DNA of 64,000 nt from contig CM046345.1 in NCBI GenBank assembly GCA_025403435.1, forward strand, positions 3,913,052 through 3,977,051. The letters run 5' to 3'. The stretch is from Artocarpus heterophyllus (lineage: Eukaryota > Streptophyta > Magnoliopsida > Rosales > Moraceae). Below are positions 1 to 12,517 of the stretch, piece after piece. Made by a program: the position numbers and the translations under genes. The notes under the pieces are model-generated. The model was not told the origin of the DNA and did no database searches. It saw only the letters and a list, made by a program, of their open reading frames with translations. The number at the start of each line of letters is the position of its first letter. Positions within the stretch are counted from its first letter, which is position 1.

Positions 1-199
1 TTTATACTCTTGATATTGTTTAATCATAGCCAATTCCACTTAAAAAAATAACAAAATGCTTTTACGAAAAGAACAAAGTGCTTTAACGAAGGAATCAAAC
101 TCGAAAGTTGCTAACAAAAGTTTGATAATGGGATGTATATTAATGTAATTTACATAATACTAATAATTGTAATTATTACAGCATATATAATAATTGTTA

Positions 200-720
200 C
201 AATAATTACCTTTTTTTAAATCACAATTCAGAAGCTTCTCAGTTTTGTGAAAGCAACCACTGTATTTCCACCTTACTTTTTCATCTCTCCCATCAAAATG
301 GACGACGAAAGTACTTTTTGACTTGCCTTTTTTTTTTTTTCCTCGGAGGCGTGAATTAAAGAAAAGAAAAGAAAATAAATAATCTAATGACTATTTACAA
401 CAATTTACCAATCTTTTTACCGCTACCACGTAATCTTAAGATTAATTTCTTAATTCTTTGCTTAGCACTGGTCATGTAACAACCCACTCAAAAGTGGAGT
501 GTACGGAATAAGGCTAATAAAATAAGTGGACCCCATGCATGCATGCATGCCTGCATTCTCATCCCAAACGGTAGAACCAGTTACGTCCCAAGGGCCAACG
601 AGAAAGAGACGACAATCTTCTTCTTATTTTAATTAAGCATCTAAATAATTCAGCCTTACATATATATTGCACGTCTATAGTATATATAGCAAGTTCTCTG
701 AAGTATTAGTCTCACACTTA
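200..720 (+). promoter_or_regulatory. Orphan promoter block of a lost subfamily I peptide gene
   Basis: This stretch matches, in order, the upstream regions of the peptide genes further right. It has the CATCAAAATGGA segment near 292, an AACCCACTC...GGACCCCA block at 483-535, a GAGAAAGAGACGACAATCTT segment near 600, a TATATATA-rich stretch near 680, and a GCAAG..TCTC..AAGTATT.AGTCTCACACTT leader ending at about 720. In intact copies the start codon of exon 1 lies a short distance downstream; here the similarity stops at about 720 and unrelated LTR-like DNA follows. It is therefore read as a promoter cut off from its gene. Bases 1-200 are AT-rich and resemble the more distal flank seen near 14.6 kb. 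Confidence 0.5.
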
Positions 721-2499
721 ACGGCTTCGATGAACTACCGACAATCGAGAAATACAGTATTATAAAACCAAGGACTTCGCCGGACATACCAACACTAACA
801 CGATGCTAACAACCAAGAAAAACATAAAATCTGCCAGAAATAAAATTAAAAAAAACAGTGAACAACCTTATTCTCAGGTCTGTTTAACACATTCTAACAT
901 CATAGAAAAATCTACAAAAATTAACATATACAGTAGACATATAAAACCCTAACATATCCAAAAATTAGCTTCAACAAAAATCGGAGTAGGTCAAAACTCA
1001 CATTTGAAAATCAGTAACAAAACTAACTTAGGTTTGACAGGCAGTGAGTAATCTTGTGAAAACATTTTCTAACAATTAAAACACATATATTTTAATTTTA
1101 AAATTCATTCTAACATCTTACTATCATACATTTCCATATCATAAAATTATTTTATCATCAATAAAATCATTTAAACATATAAAACATTACATAAAACGAA
1201 GGTCCAAAAATTAACATTGTTAAAACAGTTTCTTGACCTAGTCTCATAGAAATTTCATAACACATAATTCACTCATCAAAACATTACCAAACTTTGCAGT
1301 CCATAACATAACATATACATGAACATTCTTGCTAAATTTCGTAGCAAACAAAACACATTTACCCCTTGAACAAAAATCACATTTTCATGCATCATAGCCA
1401 AACAACAATATTTTACTGTGAGTGGTAGATGATAGAAAATTCATAACTTATCATAGAAATATTGAAATAACGTGAAATTTAGAGGAACATCACATAACAC
1501 ATCCATGAACAACATATTAAAATTTCAGAACAAAATAAAATACCTAGACAAAGTTATGACATACGGATTGAAGAGAAGAAATACTTTTCAGAATTACCGA
1601 AAAATGAGTTCTTTACCTTAAAAAATTTCTTCTCAAAATCCTTGAACTTAACCCCAATGGAAACTCAATATATTCTTCAAATAATAACAGAGGAATTGAG
1701 AGGAAAAGGAGGAGAAAAACTTGAAGAAGAAGAGAAAAGAAAAAAGAAACGTCTCAGAAAAACAGAGAGAGAGAGCGAGCATTTACGTGAATAAGGATAA
1801 CGTAAAAGAAAGTTTTATTGCCCTCAATTATGTCAAAATTTTTTTGACTAATCTAGGACTAATTTGCATAGAGAATGGAGAGAAAAGAGGGAAAGTCAAA
1901 CAAATCATCTCATCTTACCATAATTTGCCCTCTAAAAATACTAAACCATTAACAATTACATTCAATCAATAAAAGTCAATGATTTTATTTCCTTAAATGA
2001 GGAAATTAATCCATAAATATGACAATCAATCATCAATCATTATCCAATCACAACCAATCATGATCGTCACATTTCTAGGAGACTTTGGCTGACTGCTCGT
2101 CAGCTGTCATCGGCCTGCCGACTGCACAGTTCGGCCTGCCGACTGCACAGTTCGGCCTGCCGATTCCATGAAGTCCGGCCTGCCGATGGTTTCCATCGGC
2201 CTGCCGATCCTTGACAGGCTATTCGGCCTACCGAACTTGAAAGTCCGGCCTGCCGAACTGTCCTTAAAATGTAATACATCATAGCATTCAAGATATCATT
2301 GTATCATAATTAAACATACATCGAAATTAACATGAACACTTGAGCACATCAATTCCACATGAATGTCACATGTCATAAAACTTAAAATAAAAAGTTAGTA
2401 ACATAAAATCACAAATCATAACATATATCAATAAGAAAATTACTTAACGTCGTTACTAACTTAGCATAATCCGTTACATAAAAATAGGTGGATGTTACA
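721..2499 (-). repeat. LTR-like sequence, unresolved
   Basis: Read on the minus strand the right edge begins TGTAACATCC, a common start of plant Ty3/gypsy LTRs. The left edge coincides with the point where the promoter block at 200-720 breaks off. No coding domain is visible. The small plus-strand ORF at 1,721-1,972 is Lys/Glu-rich low complexity and is not credited. I could not find a matching TG at the left edge or a target-site duplication, so the solo-LTR reading is only a suggestion. Confidence 0.3.
2109..2262. repeat. GC-rich minisatellite, core CGGCCTGCCGA
   Basis: About seven copies of the near-palindromic 11-mer CGGCCTGCCGA (one variant CGGCCTACCGA) are separated by 9-14 bp spacers. 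They form an island of high GC and CpG inside strongly AT-rich DNA. The overlapping 63-aa minus-strand ORF is only translated repeat. Confidence 0.8.
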
Positions 2500-3840
2500 T
2501 ATAGTGTATCTTTTACACTAGAACTCATTATTTGATAAGTAGTGGGATTTTAATTCAATGGGTTAAATAAAAGTGCTCTTAAATTCTTAAAAGTGCACAT
2601 TTCTCCCCTTAAAATACGTATAATAATTCAAAATATCCTAAACTTATGTCATTTTATAAGTGTTTCATAAACTAACAATTTTATATGAAGTAGTCCCTGA
2701 TTGGGGTTAGTCAAAACAAAAACAATAACTTATAGAAAGCAAGTTGACTCAAAATCAATAGTTTGCGGGCGTTTATAAAATTATAACATAATGTCAAGCC
2801 ATTTGTTTGTTAGTATTATAACATAGGTAGGATACATAAATCATGGAGGAAATAAACCCTTTAAAAAATAGAGGGCATGCTGAATTAGAATGCAGAGTTA
2901 GATCATTTATGAAATTAATTTTTAACTTTTACGGGTATGTATCATTTTGATTCATTATGTTTTAACATCACATCATCAATACCTATTCTCTGAAAAATAT
3001 TAAAAATAGTATGTTATAATTTTTAAAAATATCATTATGATATTTTTAACTTGTATTTTAAGACATAAACTGTTCAACTTTTTTTTAAGCAAAAAAGCCA
3101 AAATTAATGTTATTAAACTATCGAAGAAAAATAAAATTAAAAAAAGTATAGAAATCCACATATCTAGTTTAACTATAGGGGATATGCTTATTTTTTTTTA
3201 TTTTTTATAAATAATTTTATAAAAGTTGTTTGGGTTTTACTTTTTTAATATAATTGAGGGTTGGTTGATTAAAAGAAATATATATTCTTGGACCCTAAAA
3301 AACCTTAACAGACTTTTGAATCTTCTTCAGTAAACATTAGTTCTTATGAAAGGCGGGTTGTTATTATTTTCTACTTTTTTTTGGAGAAACTTACATTTTC
3401 TCTCCGATGCATTGATTATACATTATTATAACTTTATGACATGTTCAAAAATTGGAGGGTTTATAGTAGGTTACCTATTCTAATATTGTTCTTGACGAAG
3501 CACACTTAGCTACGGAATTTTGATCGAAAATCTGTATTAGAGTTGTTACAATACGCTCTAGAGACGACTTTTACTAACCTGTCTTAGAGTTGGTTAGAGA
3601 ATAGTAAGCTCTTATATATTACAATAAAAAAACAAAAATTGCTATATCATAATCTCTCACATGTTACAGTTGTCTAAACTAAAAAGTTGGTTTTAATTAT
3701 GTTTGTCATACACCCTAATAGTAGAATTTGTGTCTACATGTAAAATTTTTTTGGTGTAAGGAATATGATTAATTTAGTGTGATTTAATTGAAGTTCCAAC
3801 TAAGTGTTTTTCTTCATAAAATTTAAATTACTACAGTATT
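2500..3840. other. AT-rich intergenic DNA, no gene seen
   Basis: No ORF with recognisable content, RNA gene or clear repeat was found. The stretch consists of homopolymer-rich AT sequence. Confidence 0.5.
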
Positions 3841-5803
3841 TGTTAGACATAGATGCCCTAAGGAATAAAATGTTGTAATATGTTTTTTTGGAGACATTTT
3901 ATCAATAAAAAATTTATTATTCATATACCAAATGTTGCGATCTTTATGTTCATTTCTGTTGAATGTATGATACGTAAACAAAAGTCTGAGACTGTCAGTC
4001 TAATCATGCATAAAATAGACAGATTATGCAAAAGACATGAATCTTAAAAGTGATGGTATAAATCATAAGACCCGCAATCGAGGAAATAAAGTTGGGCACT
4101 TTATTGATGCTAAGATTGCTATGTTGTCTACGTCCGTAATGGGAGATGGCTTGTCTTGGTCATCGAAGTAGGACTCCATGAGTAAAAATATTGGTGCATT
4201 GTCATAGGTGACGATGTGTTGGATTGGGACAAAAAGATGAATTGATTTAGTTAATTATTATGTTTGTTCAAATCAATTCACTTTAGACAATCATATGTGT
4301 TGTGTCTTAATCTTGAAATGACAAATGAACCCGTTATTTTGACTTATCTCTTTTAATATACCAAAAGTGACATCCTGACTTAATAATGGTATGAATACCG
4401 GTACGTTAGAGGCATGACTCTTGATTGACATAGACTCGTTATTCATAGATATAGAATTCATAGCTCTTCTTGTAGAGTTAATGATATTCTCTTATATGCA
4501 TTATCTTGTAATTGGAAGACTAGAGCGCTCAACTATTTGGATATATGGGTGTAACCAATTGGTATACTATCTATAGATAGTCTTCTAATAGTGTGATAAT
4601 TGGAAGACTAGAGCGCTCAACTATTTGGATATATGGGTGTAACCAATTGGTATACTATCTATAGATAGTAAGTATTCCAATAGTGTGATAATGGAATGTA
4701 AGATAAAAATAATCGGGAAGGTAAAATAAACTTTATCCTTAAGTCAATTATGAATATCCTATAGGGATGTGACACTTTGTGATATGTCATAGACGGTTAG
4801 CTTATTGGAGCTTTATAATTTTATATAGTTCGAGAGTGCAGCTCTAAGCTTTTAGTGGAGTAGCGTTAAAGTTGATAATTATAAAATATATATTTGAGAT
4901 ATTATATTTTATAATTATAGGAGTTTGAACTATATATATCTATCAGGTCCCCTTTGCTAGCTCATAATAAATCTTGTAACAATACGATGTGGTTTTTTAC
5001 ATATTAGTGACTTATGTTAAATTATTAGATTGGCTAAAATTTAAGTTGATTGGATTTAATAATTCATGTTAGTTTATCGGTTAAATTAATTTTGTGAAAT
5101 AATTCAAGATAAACATGTTGAATTATTTAGGATAATATTTTATTTGTATGAGTTTATCTATATATGAATATTTTAATCAAATAACTTTTGTATTAGATTA
5201 TTTAAATTAAAATTGAGGCTCTATAAAAGATACATGGGTCAAATAAGATAGGATTTATCCAATTGGTTGAGATTGGATCTATCAGATCAGCTTAAGGAGT
5301 TCGAATTCGATTCAAACTCTAGTATCGCGACCATGCGGTCGACCGCGATACACTAGGTGCGATTGAACGCTGCAGTTAAAGTTAGTTTCTACGTCACATG
5401 TTTTTATTTTGAAACTGATTCAAACTCAAATTTTGAGACTTAATCTGATAATGATTAACTTCATGTCAACAGGGATGAGTTTTTTTTATTTATTTAGATC
5501 ATTTGAGAGGCACAAAGTGAGTACTCTAGTATGAGAAACTCTAAAACTCCTAAAGAGCTATTATTCAACATAAAGGACCTTAGCTCTTGGTTTTTTCTTG
5601 TGGTTGGAAAGAGAGTCACTGTGAAAAAGCTATATAACATGTGACCATCCAACTCCGATCGTGTAATATCAAACATGTTTTTAGTAATTTAACTTTTTTA
5701 ATTTACCTAATTGTTGACTAAAATAATTTTCTCTCGAATAATCAATAGATAGAAAAACTAATTGTTTTGCTTTGGTTATATTGTTTGAATAAAAAATTCA
5801 ACA
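3841..5803 (+). mobile_element. Candidate long solo LTR (copia-type)
   Basis: The block starts TGTTAGACATAGATGCCCTA, which looks like a plant copia LTR start, and ends AATTCAACA, so it has TGTT...AACA ends. A TATA-like CTATAAAAGA lies at about 5,221, placing a possible U3/R boundary in the right third. No gag, pol, PBS or polypurine tract flanks it. The 5-bp flanks (GTATT and AATCA) do not match, so the target-site duplication expected for a solo LTR is missing or decayed. Length, about 1.96 kb, is long but within the range of some copia lineages. Confidence 0.4.
4511..4690. repeat. Tandem duplication, two units of about 88-92 bp
   Basis: Two adjacent near-identical copies (4,511-4,598 and 4,599-4,690) start ATTGGAAGACTAGAGCGCTC and end TAGTGTGATA. 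The second carries a small insertion near its end. It lies in the U3 part of the candidate LTR. Confidence 0.9.
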
Positions 5804-6840
5804 AATCAGGTACACACGTGCGCATACTACTTAATAGTGCGTTTATGTTTTTTAGTACTCGGCATACTATATATAGGTCAAATTTGTCCAATAGGCTTTG
5901 GGGATATGGTTAGTACTGTTGCAGTATCCACACATGTAGTTGGACCAAATTAATGATCCCATGAGATCCCTTCCCGGAACTAGTGTAATATTTTGCAGCT
6001 TCTATGTATATTCGAGTACCGTGTATATTTTTTTCAACTATAGCTTACAATCAGGGGCAGAGGGGCGGGATCTCTCCGTACTTTTTTTTTTCTGTCAATT
6101 ATATTATATGTAAATTTTCATAAAACCTATATTTCAAACCTTAAATTTATATTTCGCCTTTTTTAAAAGTATACTAAACCTTTAAAATTTTATATCTCTA
6201 TTCCGTTAACTTTTCTTGATAACATTAATATATGATTTGCCTTTTGAGTAATTTTTCTAACTCCGTCCCAGCTGCTTATAATAAATGGTCATAACAAATA
6301 TTTTCATTTAGAGGTTCCAAATCCATATATACAAATATTTTAATAGTTATGAACTTTTTAACACAACTAAAAGAAAGATATACAATTTTTTTTTTCCTAA
6401 CATCATGAGTTGAAATATCGGATGAGGTTGCATGTAGACATGATTGATTGAATGCATATGATGTTACAAAATTGAGAAAGAAGAATTTTACTCGTTACCT
6501 AAACTAGATGGAGGATGGGACTCAAACGTCCACCTAAAGAAAACCCAAAGAAGGAAAACTTTCAAATTAAAGAAAAAAAAACGGTCCAATGTATTTGATA
6601 TCAATATTCAAGTAACAAAATTAATGATGATATAAAATTAAATTGATGATATAAAACTAATGACATAGAAAATATAAACAAGGACACCAAACTCGAGACA
6701 AGTGATTTAAGTTTTATTTTTGGGAAACAAGTACAAGAGATGAGTTTGATATTTAACATTCAACAACCCTGAGATCTCAATGGAAAAAAGAAAGTAGCGA
6801 CTATTTGATCATGTGGGCAAAAATTGTGATGAATTATGTA
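5804..6840. repeat. Downstream flank module shared across the peptide-gene cluster
   Basis: The segment with ATTAATGATCCCATGAGATC near 5,950 and the following GAGTACCGTG..TTTTTC block recur near 43,320, 13,490, 17,440 and 26,010. It lies downstream of minus-strand peptide genes, so it marks the common repeat unit of the cluster. No coding sequence is visible. Confidence 0.6.
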
Positions 6841-7165
6841 AGATTTTGTGTACGTAAAAAACTACAAATAAATGTTCGTGGTAGGCACATATCCCATATC
6901 ATTACACATTGTAAAATGAAATGGGGCTAACAGTTCAACGAAACTAGATAGCTATCGATGAATTATAACACTTTATATAAGTGCTAATTAAGCTAATTAA
7001 TGTCATACGTAGATTGAAGGAAAAACTCTGTTGAGCCAGTTGGGCAACGGCCCGGCCCCATCAAAGGGAGAGTGATGGGTCCCATCCCTTGTGAGGCAGG
7101 GCCCCTGTCCCGTCGGGCTGAATAGAAGGACTCAAATTGAAGCGAACAGCATGATCAACGACGAG

Positions 7166-7521
7166 TTAGTGTCCTGCTCCAGGGGGTGGAGCTTTCTTAG
7201 GAGCAGGGGGAGGAGGGCTTGATCCGGACCCTCTTCCTAATTTCCTGGCAATATGATCTGCAAAGTCTCAAGCAAATACACACTTAGCAAACTTGTATAG
7301 TATATCATGTGCATGAAATTTTTTTGCAAGCAGAAATTTAGATTAGTAATATATAATATACAAATATACTGATATACACAATATATATACACAGATACAC
7401 TTAAAGCACACAAATTCTACGTACCGGCGTGGGCGGAATAATGCTGCCCAGCAAAAATGTTGGCGACAATATTAAGGAGGGCAATCAGCAGTATGCAACG
7501 AACGGCAGAGGAAAGTCCCAT
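7166..7521 (-). CDS. Secreted peptide precursor, subfamily II copy 1
   Basis: Two exons, found by splicing rather than as one ORF: exon 1 is 7,425-7,521, exon 2 is 7,166-7,257, and the 167-nt intron has GTACGT at the donor and TTTGCAG at the acceptor (phase 1). The product is 62 aa. Residues 1-24 (MGLSSAVRCILLIALLNIVA...) form a basic-then-hydrophobic signal peptide. A short segment ending SAHA is followed by DHIARKLGRGSGSS and a Pro/Lys tail ending PPPGAGH. The GxGH terminus resembles the ends of CEP and PIP peptide hormones, but their other signature residues are absent, so no family is assigned. The paralogue at 45,349-47,485 keeps the exon structure and ARKLGR segment, which supports the model. 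A secreted signalling or defence peptide is an inference. Expression is not shown by sequence alone. Confidence 0.75.
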
Positions 7522-7720
7522 TTTTTCTCTCTTTTCTGCTTAGGATATAATATATATACTTACATACATACATATAGATAAATATATATATATATTATTT
7601 ACTTAATGATTATCATCTACCTTTATATATACACAGAAAGGAGGGTAGAAAGTCCTGATCATCATCTCGTCCCCATATGAGGCTATCCTGATTCCTACGA
7701 CTGATTCAACAGGAAACCGC
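7522..7720 (-). promoter_or_regulatory. Promoter of peptide gene II-1
   Basis: Reading leftwards, TATATATAAAG lies at about 7,621-7,631, roughly 100 bp before the start codon. A further upstream block with GATTCCTACGACT (about 7,691) is also present upstream of the second copy near 47,632, so it is conserved between paralogues. Confidence 0.55.
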
Positions 7721-8584
7721 GTTGTTTACTTGCCTTCTTAAAATTTAAGACCGTTTACATTTGCCTCGTTATGGTAGGTCTTTAACTTGCGTGGCAAGAC
7801 TTATGGAACATGTGTACATGATGACTCTACAAGTAGGTTCTGTTATTTTTGCCCTAGAATTCGCTTTTCAATTATTTGATTCATGATTGGAAGTAAGTCT
7901 GCCTTGCGTAATTGCATAATAGTCGTAAATCAAACCGTTAAAAAGTTGATAAAATAACAGAATTTATTAGTATTATCGAAATAATTGTAGAATTGCTAGA
8001 GCTTCCTTTAACATATAGTTATACTGAAACTCTAACAAAAGCAATAAACTAAGCCTTACAACGGGATTTTTAGTGTCAGTTTTGTCGAGTATTTTTTAAC
8101 TTATGTAGACCTTCCAGTTCCACAAATTTTGTGTAATTACTTTACTTTATTATTATCCCTTTTTTTTTTTATATAATTTCAAGTCAACAAGACGATTTGA
8201 TTGATTTGGTCATCCAAGGTTATTTGACTTCCGTGATCGAATTGGTAATCGCGGAGACCTTGACTAAAAAAGTTCCACAAAAGCAAAAGGCTTATTTCAG
8301 CCGCCTTTGGAGATTTGGTTGCATAAATGTTCACAACAAATTGAAGATAATGAATGCCTGTGGTCTCCGTGCATTTAACGATGCCAATTTAAATTGAATT
8401 TATAGAGAACCGCTGTCCAATATACCCAAAAAAAAACACACACACACACACACACCACACAGTTGTTTATATGTATATAAATATAATATTTGTAATTTTC
8501 GGGATTTGAATATAGATCCCTTGTTTCATTCTTATTAACTAGGCTAGCACCAATTGGCCAATACAACATTGAGTTGCTCCATGT
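7721..8584. other. Distal upstream DNA of gene II-1
   Basis: No coding sequence is seen. Parts recur upstream of gene II-2 (for example the GTCTCCGTGCATT segment near 8,361 and its match near 48,499). A short (CA)n tract lies at about 8,438-8,460. Confidence 0.5.
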
Positions 8585-9080
8585 GAGAATTGTTAAGAAT
8601 GGCTTAATATTTTTGGTAGCAATTCAATAATGACGTGGCATACAACTATTGGTCTGAGTGAGCAAGGGGTTGTAATGGATACATCGAATCTAGGAAAACG
8701 AATTTATCGACCGGTAGACTATTTCAGAGAGGAAAATAGGGGACTCAATATAAAAGGGCGGGTTATTCAGTTCATTCTGTTCTATGATCAATTGTATTGA
8801 GACAGAATTCTTAAGGTTGAGAGAGAAAGCTTGAGAATTTGTAACTTTACTTTCAAAGATTAGTGAAGACTCTGCCTAAGGTTGTCGACCCGAGGACGTA
8901 GATCCACATTGGATCGAGCCTCGTAAATTTGTTGTTGTTCTTTTGTGTGTATAAATGCTCTTGTGTTGATCGATCATTCTTGGTGATTAAGAGTTCGAGA
9001 GTTATTTAGTACATGTTCCATAAAAGGAAGTTATGGTGTGCGATTTCACTTCTAAGTTTATTTATTAAAATAAATTTTTT
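8585..9080 (+). repeat. Copia-type LTR-like fragment; empty site for the solo LTR at 49.1 kb
   Basis: TATA-like ATATAAAAGG lies near 8,747, then leader-like sequence with GACGTAGATCCACATTGGATCG and CCTCGTAAAT, typical of R/U5 regions of plant copia LTRs. The same block is at 48,700-49,880, where it is interrupted at GGATC by a 644-bp LTR. The sequence here is the uninterrupted version. Confidence 0.55.
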
Positions 9081-9184
9081 TGTTAGAGATAAAAATGAAC
9101 GTACTTATCATATCGAGAATAAATTGTTATAAATTTGATGTGTTTGTTTTTTTTTTTTTTACGTGTTTTATTTGATCTAGGTGT

Positions 9185-9480
9185 AGAATTAAGATTTCTA
9201 ATTTGATACAATTTCAGAGTGAATGAATATTAAATGTTAAAGTTATATAATCTCTTGACTTTATATTAAAAAAAAAAAAAGCAGACGTCCAAATTTAGTG
9301 CTAAATTTATATACCGCGACCTCATGATACTGATGCGGTGCCTATTCAATTCATCATATTAGAAATTAGAAATCAATATCAATATATCTTTCTTTTAATG
9401 TGCTGAAACAGAATCCATGGTACTGATGTGGAACTTGCAAATCATGAACATGATCATTCGGATCATCTATCATAAATGTT
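9185..9480. repeat. Detached copy of the subfamily I downstream flank
   Basis: It matches 10,385-10,700, downstream of gene I-A, including the AATTTCAGAG..GAATGAATAT and GGAACTTGCAAATCATGAAC segments. No exon accompanies it, so this is another relic of the duplication history. Confidence 0.6.
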
Positions 9481-10842
9481 CAGTTAGACGAAATTACAAT
9501 ACTCATATATAGAATGTAGAACATTTAAGGTTATGTTTGGTACACTGTATTACAATACCGGCTCAACCTTGATAGCTTAAAGCAATTGCTTAAGGCCTTA
9601 TACTTTTAGATATTAATTGAGGCTCTACTTTTAAAAAATTGGAATAATAATGGCTTATTTTTTAGGCATCAATAAATTGATTTTTTTAAAAAATAAGACA
9701 ACTAACAAATCCTTTAGTTATGCATTGAAACTCTTTTTTGAGATATTAAACGTGACAAAATAAATCAGCTAATAAAATAGGAGCACTCTTTATTATTGTT
9801 ATTATTTTTGAAAATCATTCTTCAATGTTTTTGAACTTCAAATCATTTTTTTAAATATCAAACCACTCTTTTCACAAGAAAATATTGGTTCATAATTAAA
9901 TCCATTTGCAACGGAAAACGCTTTAATAAGGCAAATTAGTAACAGAACTTACAAACATAATCAAATTTAACTAGTTTCTGCTTAATGGTACATGCTCCAT
10001 GTATATCTGGCCGCATTACTTATTATTTATCATTATTATAATCGTTGCTGTTGTTGCTCCTGCTACTGCTGCAAAGGAGTCTATATGCATTTTATAGCGG
10101 AAAGGATAATTATTTTTAGGTCATGAAGCCTTATTTATTGCCCCAATAATTTGTTGTCTTATACAGCGATTTATGAGGATTGACCTTATAATTTTCCCTT
10201 GTAAAAAAAAAAGAAAAAATTAAGTGGTATGTAATTTTTTTTTGTAAACTTCTTCATTATAGTAAATTTTTTATGACTGCTGAAAGTGAACTCTTATATT
10301 AAAGGTAAACCATTAAAATTTTGTTTGTTTAGTTTTTTTATTTTATATTTAGGAGTTTATATTTCTCTTGCCATAAAATTAGGGTTTGTAATTTGAAACA
10401 ATTTCAGAGAGAATGAATATAAATGTTAAAGTTATAATCTATTGTCTTTATTGAAAAAAAAAAAAAAAATAAAAAAAATCCAACCACTCTTCCAACTATA
10501 GCCTTCAATCAATACAACAGGCCACCTGATCATATGATATTGGTACGACACCTATTCAATTCATAATGTAAGAAAAGAAATTAATATCAATATATCTTTC
10601 TTTAATTTTAATGTGCTAAAAAAAGAATCCATGATCGATCATAGAACATTTGCACAGATACTGAGGTGGAACTTGCAAATCATGAACATGATACGCATAC
10701 ATAGAATCCTCTTAGGACATAAGACAAATATGAAAACGACCTCGCACACTCACACACTGTTATACAGTAACTTCTTCTTTGGCTAATCGCACAGGATAAA
10801 AACTTGTATAATCAAAATATCTATGTTAGCACATGTAAATCT

Positions 10843-11348
10843 TCATGGATGTGGGCTTCTATGATAGTTTGGTGCTGGTGGAGCTCGGTGGTAATTGTTG
10901 TTGTCATCTTCGCGGCCCCCTCTAGGAGGCACTACTTGGAAATTGTGGCGTGGTTCACTCGCCAGCTGTTGACTACTATGTCAAGAAATTGAAACAAAAT
11001 CTTGATTATATGTAGTGTTTTGCAATTATTATTATTTTTATTATGCACTAAAAAGAGAGATGAGTAAAATTAGAGAAATTAATCAGCATATTTCAATTAG
11101 GGAAGCACTCATAAAACAAACTCAATACAAGCCCACAAGCTAATTTATGAAGAAAAACTAACAAAAATGCAATACATGCATATATACACACACATATATA
11201 CTAATATGACATATTTCAGTTCCTTTTGTTTTAATTTCTCAATATATATAATTTTGGAAGTATGTATGTATGCTTACCGGATGGCAACAGACGGATGGAG
11301 TAGAAGAATAACGCAGAGCAAGCATACAAGAAACCGAAATAGTCTCAT
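10843..11348 (-). CDS. Secreted peptide precursor I-A
   Basis: Exon 1 is 11,278-11,348 and exon 2 is 10,843-10,975. The 302-nt intron has donor GTAAGC and acceptor CATAG (phase 2). The product is 67 aa. Residues 1-24 (MRLFRFLVCLLCVILLLHPS...) form a signal peptide with a basic start and hydrophobic core. Exon 2 begins SQQLASEPRHNF, then PPRGGREDDNNNYHR, then APPAPNYHRSPHP at the C-terminus. The acidic/Asn stretch before Tyr and the flanking prolines are plausible sites for Tyr sulfation and Pro hydroxylation, as in plant peptide hormones; that is inference. Copies B, C and D keep the signal peptide, both splice sites and the core. No known family is recognised. Confidence 0.75.
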
Positions 11349-11600
11349 CTTTCTCTTGTGGATCAAATTGCTAGGCTAAATGAAGTGTGAGACTAAATAC
11401 TTAAGAGAGCTTGCTCTATATATATATATCTAAAGCTGAAAATGTCTAAAATATGAGGAAGATTCTTGTTTCTTTCTCGTGGGTCCTTTTTCTGTACCAC
11501 TTGAGATGAGACTATGCATGTAAATTATTATAGTGAAGTTATGCGTGTGGGGTCTAGTAACTTAGTTACCCTTCTTCCGTAGACTCCACATGCATTGACT
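11349..11600 (-). promoter_or_regulatory. Promoter of gene I-A
   Basis: Reading leftwards: a GTGGGGTC box at 11,547-11,554, a GTGGGTCC box at 11,479-11,486 (fits the class I TCP-type consensus GTGGGNCC), then a (TA)n TATA region of 13 nt at 11,417-11,429, about 70 bp before the start codon. The leader carries AGTCTCACACTT. All of these recur at equivalent positions in other copies. Confidence 0.6.
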
Positions 11601-11859
11601 TCTACAATCAAAAGTTTTTTTTTTTTTTTTTTTTTGAGGGGTTCGACAATCAAAAGTTGATAATCTCACTTCAACATAAATCACGACCTTTTCTCCAATT
11701 TATTGGCCGCTGTTGCTTTATCAAAGTGAACACAAAATTTTGCTTCATTAATCAAAGTCATTGCCCCGGAAAAAGCTTTTACAAGGAATTTAACACGAAC
11801 TTTACCAACAAATTAAATTTGTCTAGTTTTTGCTCCTAAATATGCGTCTTGTATTTCCA

Positions 11860-12410
11860 TTTTATTTATTTTTTCATGTTTTCCATAGCCATCAAAATGG
11901 AATCCGCGTTAAACTACTTCTTTGACTTGCTTTAGGTTTTGGGCGAAATTAAAGAGAATAAGATAAACACCATATTAGTAAAACACCATTATAAACCATC
12001 ATATCACAAGAATAAATATAAAATTTAAATAGGTGATGAAATTTGATTAAAAAGATCTGATGATTTAGAACATTTTCCTGATATTGTTGTTTTTTCATCC
12101 AACCACGTAATTCTTAAGATTAATGAATTTCTGTTTTTTTCTCTTAACATACTTTTATTTGTAGTAGTCATGTAACAGCCCACTCAGTCATGTGGAGTCT
12201 ACGGAATTATAAGGCCGAATAAATTATTGGACCCCACATAACATATGATACCAAAAATATTATCTCAATAATATATTTTCATGTATGCACGCATTGGTAG
12301 AACCAATTAGGACATGAATTTTTTCCAATATAAGGCATCTATAGATATTTCAGCTTTACATAGCTATTTAGTACATAGCTATTTAGTACACACATAATAT
12401 ACTTATATTA
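11860..12410 (+). promoter_or_regulatory. Divergent plus-strand promoter block in unit 1
   Basis: It carries the same modules as the promoters of the minus-strand genes but in the opposite orientation: CATCAAAATGGA (about 11,891), ATGTGGAGTCTACGGAAT (about 12,190), GGACCCCAC (12,229-12,237). It sits head-to-head with the I-A promoter. The GGACCCAC box present in the unit 3 copy at 20,682 is deleted here. Confidence 0.55.
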
Positions 12411-12517
12411 TATATATGTATTGGAAAAAATTTTCCTGGTTAATTATATATAAAGATATCACATGTATTAATTGCAGTATAGATTTACATATTAATCAGT
12501 TAGCGCTTTTGGTTGAA

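Noticed and set aside
5310..5370. Palindrome around TATCGCG...CGCGATA as an operator or origin
   Set aside because: A short GC-rich palindrome within a candidate LTR; no supporting context.
10804..10992. 62-aa plus-strand ORF
   Set aside because: It is the antisense of exon 2 of gene I-A.
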